DNA of 13,358 bases, taken from JL08 sp965363755 (GTDB lineage Bacteria; Pseudomonadota; Alphaproteobacteria; Rhodobacterales; Rhodobacteraceae). The first letter of the stretch is position 1; each line of letters starts with the position of its first letter. The stretch lies in NCBI GenBank assembly GCA_965363755.1, contig CBDTVL010000097.1:1-13358 (forward strand). Direction: 5' to 3'. Shown here piece after piece: positions 7,561 to 13,358 of the stretch. A model generated the notes under the pieces. That model ran no database searches. It was not told the DNA's origin and was given only the letters and a program-made list of their open reading frames with translations. Position numbers and translations under genes: made by a program.

Positions 7561-7573
7561 GACACAGTGTCAA
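7544..7573. promoter_or_regulatory. Tandem 15-bp palindromic operator for the TetR regulator
   Basis: Two abutting boxes fill the divergent gap: TTGTCACACTGTCAA (7544-7558) and TTGACACAGTGTCAA (7559-7573). The right box is a perfect palindrome (seven bases, a central A, seven bases). The left box matches it at 13 of 15 positions. Their junction forms another perfect palindrome, TGTCAATTGACA (7553-7564). This size and symmetry suit TetR-family dimers, and tandem boxes suggest two dimers side by side. The operator covers the tetR -35 and the proposed reductase -10, so one site could silence both directions. Confidence 0.75.
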
Positions 7574-7590
7574 GCAAAAAGGAAGACACC

Positions 7591-8175
7591 ATGACAAAGC
7601 GAATATTCATCTGGGTAGGTCACCCGAAATCTGACTCTCTATGTAATGCGATTGGTGACGCCTATCAGGCCGGCGCCAAGCGGGCGGGGGCTGAGGTCCG
7701 CCGCATGAACCTCAGCGAGATGTCGTTTGATCTCAACTTCGAAGGCTTCGGCGTCGCCCCCCAGCCATTGGAACCGGACTTGCGAATGTGGCAGGACAAC
7801 ATCGAGTGGTCAGACCACTTGTTGTTTGTGCACCCCTACTGGTGGGGCGCCATGCCGACCAAAGCCAAGGCGGTTCTGGACCGCGCCCTGACCTCGGGCT
7901 TTGGGTACAAATATCACCAAAAGGGCATGGGCTGGGACAAGCTGTTATCAGGCCGCACTGCAGATGCAGTTATTACGTCCGACACGCCGCCGCTGATCGA
8001 CACCTTCATTTATCACCGACCCGCGCGTCGTGTGATCAAGAACCAGGTTCTGAGGTTCTGCGGCATCAAGACCCGCAATGTCGTGCAGTTCGGATCAGTG
8101 AAATTGGCTGATCCAAAAAAGATTTCAGGCTGGATCAGCAAAGCAGAACAAATGGGTGCGCGCGCCGCAGCCTGA
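7591..8175 (+). CDS. NAD(P)H-dependent quinone oxidoreductase, flavodoxin-like fold
   Basis: A 194-residue cytoplasmic flavoprotein of the NAD(P)H dehydrogenase (quinone)/KefF/MdaB type, close to usual family length. Strand 1 and the FMN/FAD phosphate loop are seen in RIFIWVGHPKSDSLCNAIGDAY. The diagnostic flavin-contact segment is LLFVHPYWWGAMPTKAKAVLDRALTSGFGY at about 77-106, and ADAVITSDTP follows at about 125-133. Such enzymes reduce quinones or other electrophiles by two electrons, avoiding semiquinone radicals. The ATG at 7591 has AAGGA seven bases upstream. An earlier in-frame GTG at 7567 lies inside the operator and is rejected. The gene is divergent from tetR and followed after 26 bases by the DUF1772 gene. 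Control by the TetR regulator is strongly suggested by the operator. The substrate is unknown. Confidence 0.9.
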   Translation: MTKRIFIWVGHPKSDSLCNAIGDAYQAGAKRAGAEVRRMNLSEMSFDLNFEGFGVAPQPLEPDLRMWQDNIEWSDHLLFVHPYWWGAMPTKAKAVLDRALTSGFGYKYHQKGMGWDKLLSGRTADAVITSDTPPLIDTFIYHRPARRVIKNQVLRFCGIKTRNVVQFGSVKLADPKKISGWISKAEQMGARAAA

Positions 8176-8201
8176 CCCCCGACCTAAAAAAGGATCACAA
8201 A

Positions 8202-8696
8202 ATGTCCCACGATCTCATTCTTTTGGCCTGCGGTGTCACAGCCCTTATCAGCGGCATCGTCTCGGGCGTTTTTCTGACATTCTCAGATTTTGTAATGCGG
8301 TCTCTGGCTGCCACGACCCCGGGAACCGGCATTCAGTCCATGCAACTCATCAACCGCAAAGTCTACAGATCGCTATTTATCTATTTTCTGCTCGGACTCG
8401 CCCCCGTCTGTGCCGCGCTCACCGTCTACGCCCTTGCGGCAGTTCAGACCCCTGCGTCGGTCTGGCTGACCTCAGGCGGATTGGCCTACATCTTTGGCGT
8501 GTTTCTGGTGACGATGCTGTGCAACGTGCCGATGAACAAACGTCTGGATGTCATGGACGCCGCCCAGCGCGACTCCGACACTTACTGGCAGCACTACGCC
8601 ACAATCTGGACCCGATGGAATCACCTCCGCACGCTTGCGTCAGCAGTATCTTCAATCTGCTACTTCATGGCGTGTATGGCGCTGGTTGGAGCGTGA
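8202..8696 (+). CDS. DUF1772 (anthrone oxygenase-like) integral membrane protein
   Basis: A 164-residue protein with four predicted membrane helices at about 5-27, 57-79, 86-107 and 143-163. Between helices 3 and 4 it has NVPMNKRLD (108-116) and WTRWNHLRT (136-144), the conserved Asn/Trp/Arg features of DUF1772. That family includes fungal anthrone oxygenases, but most bacterial members are uncharacterised. An AAGGA site lies seven bases before the ATG, and the gene follows the quinone reductase by 26 bases, so the two probably form one unit. A quinone reductase beside a family with possible anthrone/quinone chemistry is suggestive of work on aromatic or quinoid compounds at the membrane, but this is inference. 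Membrane topology and family are well supported; function is not. Confidence 0.85.
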   Translation: MSHDLILLACGVTALISGIVSGVFLTFSDFVMRSLAATTPGTGIQSMQLINRKVYRSLFIYFLLGLAPVCAALTVYALAAVQTPASVWLTSGGLAYIFGVFLVTMLCNVPMNKRLDVMDAAQRDSDTYWQHYATIWTRWNHLRTLASAVSSICYFMACMALVGA

Positions 8697-8944
8697 GCGA
8701 CAGCCTGCAGCGGAGCCTCTACATGGATTGCACCGTTGCTCTTACGCAAAAAGCAATGCCGGTTCCGGACAATTTTTGCGGCGTTATCCTAAGCGCTTCG
8801 GTCACACCATTTATGGCCGGGAGTAGATGAGCCTGTGTTGTTGCATCCCCACTCAGTCTTGTGGCAATACGACCGGCAACATCTACCGCTGAATCCATGT
8901 CAACGTCGACATATCCCGAGACGACAGCAAACAGGTCTGACTTC
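8697..8944. other. Intergenic gap with an unexplained open minus-strand frame
   Basis: 248 bases between the DUF1772 stop and the sulfotransferase start. No clear promoter or terminator is visible. On the minus strand an open frame runs from an ATG at 8946 to a TAG at 8719 (75 codons) with a protein-like composition (DSAVDVAGRIATRLSGDA, LLPAINGVTEALRI). It has no Shine-Dalgarno and its ATG overlaps the sulfotransferase ATG head to head. It matches no family recognised here. It may be a gene remnant or chance. Confidence 0.35.
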
Positions 8945-10591
8945 ATGGCAACAAACCCGCAAGACGAGATCCAAAAAATCGTGACGCTGCTGAAGACTGG
9001 GAAACCCGATCTGGCCTTCAAAAAGGCCATTGCCGGAGCGAAGAAACATCCTGCAAACCCGATTTTCCCGCAAATGGCCGGGGCGGCGCTTGTCGCCAAA
9101 GAGAAACATGGCGCTGCAGCACCACATTTCCACAAGTCTTATAAGATCAAACCGGACCACGCAGAGTTTCAGGACAATCTTGCACGCAGTCTGATCGCAT
9201 CGGGTCAGATCGACAGTGCCGAAGCCCTTCTGAGCAAACATGCTGCTGCCCGGCAAGGCTCTGCAACTTATCACCACCTATGGGCGCTGCTCTACATGAC
9301 GGGCAAACGCTTTCAGCAAGCCGCTGATGCGGCCACCCTTGCTCTGCAGTTGCAAAGCGGGCCTCTTGATCTTGATGCACTGATAATTCGTGGCAAAGCT
9401 CTAGCCGGCTTGCTGCAAAGTGATCGCGCGCTACAGGATTTTGACGCTGTGCGCGCAGCAGTTCCAAATCATCGTGAGGCGATCGAAGGCCGGGCAACGG
9501 CGCTTGCTTCGTTAGGCAGGGTGGACGAGGCCAAACAGCAATATCTCGACCTGCTCGCGCTAGATCCGACACATATTCAGTCTCTGCAGGTGCTGTCAGG
9601 GCTGCCCGGTCTGACCGATCAGGATCTGATCCAGCTGGACGGTTATCTTGATCATACGGAAGCGGAACTGAAAAAGACTAAAGACGCGCGGGTGTTTAGT
9701 CTGGGATTTGCGCGACACGAGGTTGCCATGCGCCGTGGCCAGACCGCCGAAGCGATGCAACACCTATCCCGTGCCAAAGCACAAGCGGCGCGCAACCAAC
9801 CGTTTGACGATGCTGCTGCTGAACGGAGATGTAAGCTTGTTCTGGCAATGGCTGATCTTCCTGTTGCATCTGACCCCGACGTTGCGATGCCGCGTCCCAT
9901 CTTTGTTGTTGGGCTGCCCCGCTCTGGAACAACGCTGATGGAAATGACCATAAGTGCGCATGCAGCAGTTCAGGGGTGCGGCGAATTGCCGGCCGTCAGT
10001 CAGTGGGTGAAACGCAACACACAGATCACCTCTGCTGACGGGTTGGCCAAGAGCTACCGGGCCCAGTTGCCCCATATGCAAAGCAACATCGTCGCTTTTG
10101 TTGACAAGATGCCTGAAAATTACCGGCATCTGGGTTACATCGCAGCAGCTTTTCCAGATTCAGTAATCATCAATGTAGACCGTGATCCGCGCGACGTCGC
10201 CCTCTCTATGTGGCGCAAGAGCTTCGCCTCGGACGGAATGGCGTACACCAGCGATCAGCGCCACATGGCGGCCGAAGCCAACCGTTACAGGAGATATCTG
10301 AACCATTGGACCGCCAATCTGGGTGAAGGGCGCATTTATTCAGTTTGTTATGAAGACTTGGTGGCTGATTTTGCCACCCAGGTTCCGCAGATTTCTGCTG
10401 CCTGTGGACTGGAATGGGATCCGGCCATGCTGATGCCTGAGGCCAATACCGCCGCCGTCAAGACCGCCAGCCGGTTTCAGGTACGTCAGGCGGTGCACAC
10501 CGGTTCAATCAAGGCATGGGAGCGTTTTGCGAGCGAGCTTGAAGTGTTCTGCGACCATCTCGACACTGAGCTGTGGGCCCATTACCTTTGA
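8945..10591 (+). CDS. TPR repeat protein fused to a sulfotransferase domain
   Basis: A 548-residue two-part protein. Residues 1-300 are helical TPR-like repeats; clear units include AFQDNLARSLIASGQIDSAE-type, ALLYMTGKRFQQAADAATLAL and ATALASLGRVDEAKQQYLDLLALDP. Residues 317-548 form a PAPS-dependent sulfotransferase. The 5'-phosphosulfate loop is PIFVVGLPRSGTTLMEM (318-334), and the 3'-phosphate site is VDRDPRDVALSMWRKSF (411-427). A Glu in GCGELP (E347) sits where tyrosylprotein sulfotransferases carry the catalytic Glu in their CGE motif. It would transfer sulfate to a carbohydrate or protein acceptor, with the TPRs perhaps selecting it. No signal peptide is seen. The ATG at 8945 is chosen because MATNPQDEIQ begins the helical region; an open GTG extension from 8861 has no ribosome site. 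Only a weak AGG precedes the ATG. The acceptor is unknown. Confidence 0.9.
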   Translation: MATNPQDEIQKIVTLLKTGKPDLAFKKAIAGAKKHPANPIFPQMAGAALVAKEKHGAAAPHFHKSYKIKPDHAEFQDNLARSLIASGQIDSAEALLSKHAAARQGSATYHHLWALLYMTGKRFQQAADAATLALQLQSGPLDLDALIIRGKALAGLLQSDRALQDFDAVRAAVPNHREAIEGRATALASLGRVDEAKQQYLDLLALDPTHIQSLQVLSGLPGLTDQDLIQLDGYLDHTEAELKKTKDARVFSLGFARHEVAMRRGQTAEAMQHLSRAKAQAARNQPFDDAAAERRCKLVLAMADLPVASDPDVAMPRPIFVVGLPRSGTTLMEMTISAHAAVQGCGELPAVSQWVKRNTQITSADGLAKSYRAQLPHMQSNIVAFVDKMPENYRHLGYIAAAFPDSVIINVDRDPRDVALSMWRKSFASDGMAYTSDQRHMAAEANRYRRYLNHWTANLGEGRIYSVCYEDLVADFATQVPQISAACGLEWDPAMLMPEANTAAVKTASRFQVRQAVHTGSIKAWERFASELEVFCDHLDTELWAHYL

Positions 10592-10600
10592 GAACGCAAA

Positions 10601-10624
10601 AGCGCGCAGCATGGCCCGCGCGCT
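10601..10624. terminator. Hairpin between convergent genes, probable terminator
   Basis: AGCGCGC (10601-10607) pairs exactly with GCGCGCT (10618-10624) around a ten-base loop. It lies in the 58-base gap between two convergent stop codons. On the minus strand the stem is followed by TTT, then GCGTT, which fits a modest intrinsic terminator for the 5'-nucleotidase. On the plus strand the downstream tract is only partly T-rich, so bidirectional use is possible but weaker. Confidence 0.6.
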
Positions 10625-10649
10625 CTGAGCTATTGTCTTGTCACCGAGC

Positions 10650-12224
10650 CTACTTGATCGTGATGCGATCGTCGGTGAATGGTGCGTAAGGCGCGTTATC
10701 GGCTATGTACTCGGCCGTTACGTCCGCCAGATCGGGACCGAAATCATAAGCATTTGCCGCTGACTTGAACATCTTGTAGCCATCGCCCCCACTACGGACA
10801 AAATTGTTAGACACCAGTTTGTAGGTTGTCGCGAGATCAATCGGCACAAAACCGTCAGCCGTCTGCACCATGACATCGCTGATCCGTCCGTCCATGGCCG
10901 TCATCGCTGGATCAAATGTGTATTTCAGGCCCGCAACTTGTGGGAAGCGGCCGCCGCCCTCTTCGATCTGGGAAACCCCGTTTTCAAGCGCCTCGATTAC
11001 TGTCGCACCTGTAACCTCGAATGTGGACAGCGTATTCTGGAACGGTAGCACGGTCAGAACCTCACCCATGGTAACCGGACCCGCATCAATGCTGGCCCGG
11101 ATGCCACCACCATTCTGGATTGCGATCTGAACGCCCTGATCCTTGACACGGTCCAGCATAGCCTCGGCAATCAGCACACCCATTTCGCAGACCATTGCCC
11201 GGCACACGTCCCTTTCGCCGCTGATGGGTTGTCCGGTGTCCGCCACGACGCGATTGCGGATTTCATCAAGCGGCACTGCTGCTTCTGCAATGCGTGCTGC
11301 CGTTGCCTCGTCTGGCGCCACGCTTGCATCCATGACCAGAGGCTCTCCGCTGGCCTCGACAATTTCACCCGCATCGTTGAACGTCACGTTCAGCTCACCC
11401 AGAAATTTGCCGAATGCATAGGCCTGCACAATGGCTGTGTCGCCGACCATGGTCGGATAGGGACCCACTGCACGATCAGACGTATTGCTGAGCAATGTGT
11501 TGGAATGCCCGCCGACAATCACATCCACACCGGTGGTTCCTGCCGCGACTCTTTGATCAACAGCATAACCCGAATGGCTGAGCACAATAATTTTGTTCAC
11601 GCCTTCAGCCGTCAGGCGATCTACCTCGCCCTGAACCGCCGCAATCGGATCCGTGAACGTGATGTTCGGGCCCGGGCTGGCCAGTTCATCAGTATCCTGA
11701 GGCGTCAACCCGATCAGGCCCAGCTTTTCGCCGCCTTGCTCTATCACCGTCGACTTCGCCAGCTTTTCCGCCAGCAATGGCTCTGCCGAAAAGTCAGCAT
11801 TTGACATCAGGATTGGGAAATTCACTGCGTCCATGAAGCCGCGCAGCACTTCGGGGCCATCGTCAAACTCGTGGTTGCCTACGGTCATTGCCGCATAACC
11901 CATCTTGTTCATCATCTCGGCAGCTAGTGCGCCTTTGTAATAGGTGTAAAACAATGTGCCCTGAAACTGATCGCCGCCATCAACGAGGATCGAGTTGTTC
12001 GACCGCGCCCGCGCATCTGCAATGGCGGTAACCAAACGAGCTGAACCACCAAAACATTTACCCTCGGCCGCGTCGTCGCTGCCGCACCCGCTGTCATATT
12101 TGCTGATCTGCTCAAAGCGGGCGTGGAAATCATTGGTGTGCAAAATGGTCAAAGCGTAATCGGCAGTTGCCATACCCCCGGTCAGGGTCAAAACAGCGAC
12201 AGAAGCAAGTAGACGGGATATCAT
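10650..12224 (-). CDS. Secreted bifunctional 5'-nucleotidase / metallophosphoesterase
   Basis: A 524-residue exported enzyme of the 5'-nucleotidase/2',3'-cyclic phosphodiesterase family. A Sec signal (MISRLLASVAVLTLTGGMATA) is cut near residue 21. The two-metal phosphoesterase domain shows D32 and H34 in LHTNDFHARF, D85 in DGGDQFQGT, N117 and H118 with D121 in TVGNHEFDDG, H217 in LSHSGY and H240 in VGGHSNT. N242 stands where E. coli UshA has the ligand Gln254. A C47/C57 insert suggests a periplasmic disulfide. The C-terminal substrate domain has QNGGGIRASI (370-379) and VSNNFVRSGGDGYKMF (471-486). It should dephosphorylate nucleotides in the periplasm for phosphate and nucleoside uptake. The ATG at 12224 has AAAAGGAA upstream; a 21-residue in-frame extension to 12287 would hide the signal peptide and is rejected. 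Confidence 0.94.
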   Translation of the reverse strand: MISRLLASVAVLTLTGGMATADYALTILHTNDFHARFEQISKYDSGCGSDDAAEGKCFGGSARLVTAIADARARSNNSILVDGGDQFQGTLFYTYYKGALAAEMMNKMGYAAMTVGNHEFDDGPEVLRGFMDAVNFPILMSNADFSAEPLLAEKLAKSTVIEQGGEKLGLIGLTPQDTDELASPGPNITFTDPIAAVQGEVDRLTAEGVNKIIVLSHSGYAVDQRVAAGTTGVDVIVGGHSNTLLSNTSDRAVGPYPTMVGDTAIVQAYAFGKFLGELNVTFNDAGEIVEASGEPLVMDASVAPDEATAARIAEAAVPLDEIRNRVVADTGQPISGERDVCRAMVCEMGVLIAEAMLDRVKDQGVQIAIQNGGGIRASIDAGPVTMGEVLTVLPFQNTLSTFEVTGATVIEALENGVSQIEEGGGRFPQVAGLKYTFDPAMTAMDGRISDVMVQTADGFVPIDLATTYKLVSNNFVRSGGDGYKMFKSAANAYDFGPDLADVTAEYIADNAPYAPFTDDRITIK

Positions 12225-12363
12225 AGAAAAGATTCCTTTTTTGGTGACATTTGACCTGATGCTGCGCGTAAGACCGACCAAAGTCAAAGCCTCTGCGCGC
12301 GCGCGCAGCGTAAATTTACCTCTCCGCCTTGACCGCCGCTGCCGCTCAAGGCATCACACGTTC
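12225..12363. promoter_or_regulatory. Divergent control region, 5'-nucleotidase / DUF952-pyrD
   Basis: 139 bases between two divergent start codons. For the minus strand, TTGACT followed 17 bases later by CAGCAT is a possible promoter. For the plus strand, TTGACC (12329-12334) and CATCAC (12352-12357) are 17 bases apart and would start transcription at about the DUF952 ATG; the -10 is poor. Two perfect palindromes are present: an alternating purine-pyrimidine tract T(GC)6A at 12294-12307 and GTAAATTTAC at 12310-12319. No convincing Pho box was seen, although a nucleotidase could be phosphate-controlled. Confidence 0.45.
12294..12307. repeat. Alternating GC tract, T(GC)6A palindrome
   Basis: A perfect 14-bp palindrome of strictly alternating purine and pyrimidine, in the middle of the divergent nucleotidase/DUF952 control region and two bases before a second palindrome, GTAAATTTAC. 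Such tracts favour left-handed DNA under negative supercoiling. A role here is speculative. Confidence 0.5.
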
Positions 12364-12702
12364 ATGCAAGTTTACAAAATTCTCCACGCTCGTGAATGGT
12401 CTGCCCTTCGGGCGCAAAAGCAAACTGCTGGCGCGCCGATTGATCTGGCCGACGGGTTTATTCATTTGTCCGGCCCGGATCAGGTTGCTCAGACAGCGGC
12501 GCTTCATTTCGCCGGAGCTAATGATCTGGTGCTGCTGGCCTTTGACAGTGATGCACTTGGCGCCGATCTGGAATGGGAGGCGTCGCGCGGTGGCGCCCTG
12601 TTCCCGCACCTTTACGGACCGCTGAAGCTGGCGGATGTCGAATGGGCACAGCCGCTTCCTCTGGTCAATGACACACACGAATTTCCCGCCGGACTGCTAT
12701 GA
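12364..12702 (+). CDS. DUF952 family protein
   Basis: A 112-residue soluble protein of the DUF952 family, which has a fold related to ADP-ribosyltransferase-like proteins but no agreed function. Typical motifs are VYKILHAREWSAL at the N-terminus, DLADGFIHLSGPDQVAQTA in the first half and LEWEASRGGALFPHLYGPL in the second half. The ATG at 12364 starts exactly at the family N-terminus; an open GTG frame from 12241 runs back through the divergent control region and is rejected. No good Shine-Dalgarno is visible, and the best promoter would give a leaderless or nearly leaderless message. Its stop overlaps the pyrD start as ATGA, so the two are translationally coupled. To my knowledge this gene order recurs in Rhodobacterales, which hints at a link to pyrimidine or nucleotide metabolism, but none is established. 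Confidence 0.9.
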   Translation: MQVYKILHAREWSALRAQKQTAGAPIDLADGFIHLSGPDQVAQTAALHFAGANDLVLLAFDSDALGADLEWEASRGGALFPHLYGPLKLADVEWAQPLPLVNDTHEFPAGLL

Positions 12703-13358
12703 GCGCACTGGAAAAGATCGGCCTCGCCGCTCTGCGCCAGATCGATCCTGAAACGGCCCATACTTTGGCGCTAAGGGCCCTTCGGGCGGGACTTGCCTCT
12801 CTGCCCGGCCCGGTAACATCTGATCGACTACAAACGACTTTGGCCGGTCTGATCCTTGCCAATCCGGTTGGTCTGGCCGCCGGATTCGATAAAAACGCGG
12901 AAGCGTTAAGACCTCTGTCTCGCGCGGGCTTTGGATTTATTGAAGTGGGCGCTGCCACCCCACGTCCACAGCCCGGGAACCCCAAACCTCGCTTGTTCCG
13001 ACTGAGCCAAGATCGCGCCGCCATCAACCGCTTTGGCTTTAACAATGACGGGATGGACGTGATCGCAGCCCGCCTGGCTCGGCGACCACATAAAGCGGTG
13101 ATCGGCCTTAACCTTGGGGCCAACAAAGACAGTGAAGACAAATCCGCAGATTTTGCCACCGTCCTGAAAACCTGCGCTGCCCATCTCGATTTTGCGACTG
13201 TCAATGTCTCGTCGCCCAACACCGAGAAACTGCGCGACTTGCAAGGTCCAGCGGCTTTGACGGCGCTGCTGATCCGCGTCATGGAGGTGCGAAACTCTCT
13301 TGCCCGCCCGATTCCGATCTTCCTGAAAATCGCACCCGACCTCAGCGCAAACGATCTC
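12699..13358 (+). CDS. pyrD: Dihydroorotate dehydrogenase, class 2 (3' end missing)
   Basis: The first 220 codons of pyrD, cut by the right edge on a codon boundary. The N-terminal helices (MSALEKIGLAALRQIDPETAHTLA) are the membrane-associating extension that marks the class 2, ubiquinone-dependent enzyme. FMN-barrel motifs follow: NPVGLAAGFDKNAEAL, GFIEVGAATPRPQPGNPKPR, INRFGFNNDGMD and IGLNLGANKD. NVSSPNTEKLRDLQ contains the active-site Ser of class 2 enzymes, and FLKIAPDLS is near the cut. It oxidises dihydroorotate to orotate in pyrimidine synthesis, passing electrons to the quinone pool at the inner membrane. The ATG overlaps the DUF952 stop by four bases (ATGA). The missing part would hold the rest of the FMN phosphate site. 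Confidence 0.96.
   Translation, partial: MSALEKIGLAALRQIDPETAHTLALRALRAGLASLPGPVTSDRLQTTLAGLILANPVGLAAGFDKNAEALRPLSRAGFGFIEVGAATPRPQPGNPKPRLFRLSQDRAAINRFGFNNDGMDVIAARLARRPHKAVIGLNLGANKDSEDKSADFATVLKTCAAHLDFATVNVSSPNTEKLRDLQGPAALTALLIRVMEVRNSLARPIPIFLKIAPDLSANDL

Noticed and set aside
8757..8786. Terminator-like CCGG/CCGG with a T run after the DUF1772 gene
   Set aside because: The stem is only four pairs with a two-base loop, which cannot form a stable hairpin.
8861..8944. N-terminal extension of the sulfotransferase from a GTG at 8861
   Set aside because: No ribosome site at 8861 or at the internal ATG 8897, and the extra residues (Ser/Thr-rich, low complexity) do not look like part of the helical repeat domain.
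12225..12287. 21-residue extension of the 5'-nucleotidase
   Set aside because: It would bury the Sec signal peptide and run through the control region; the ATG at 12224 has a good ribosome site.

Overview
The window looks like ordinary chromosomal DNA of a marine-type alphaproteobacterium, most likely of the Rhodobacterales (Roseobacter group). This is inferred from protein style, moderate-to-high GC by eye, short ATGA gene overlaps and the DUF952-pyrD gene pair; no database search was possible. No tRNA, rRNA, CRISPR array, insertion sequence or phage gene was seen.

Layout. (1) Positions 1-1507, minus strand: an aldo/keto reductase of the sugar (L-fucose / D-threo-aldose) 1-dehydrogenase type, overlapping by four bases a COG3618 amidohydrolase of the sugar-lactonase type that runs off the left edge. 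Together they suggest oxidative sugar catabolism (sugar to lactone to aldonate). (2) Positions 1659-7523, minus strand: a TetR regulator followed by two different periplasmic adaptor (membrane fusion) proteins and one RND efflux pump. The three pump genes are chained by 4-base overlaps. Two adaptors, one pump and no outer-membrane channel is the arrangement of Pseudomonas TriABC. (3) Positions 7591-8696, plus strand, divergent from tetR: a flavodoxin-fold NAD(P)H quinone reductase and a four-helix DUF1772 membrane protein. The short tetR/reductase gap holds two abutting copies of a 15-bp palindrome, a strong operator candidate that could control both directions. The region therefore reads as a two-sided efflux and quinone/aromatic detoxification locus. 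(4) Positions 8945-10591, plus strand: a TPR protein fused to a sulfotransferase domain. (5) Positions 10650-12224, minus strand: a secreted 5'-nucleotidase, convergent with the sulfotransferase, with a GC-rich hairpin between them. (6) Positions 12364-13358, plus strand: a DUF952 protein overlapping pyrD (class 2 dihydroorotate dehydrogenase), which runs off the right edge.

The most notable part is the tetR-centred module (about 1.66-8.7 kb): a dual-adaptor RND pump, quinone reductase and DUF1772 gene around a tandem operator, with tetR apparently transcribed as a leaderless message. No wholly new class of system was recognised.
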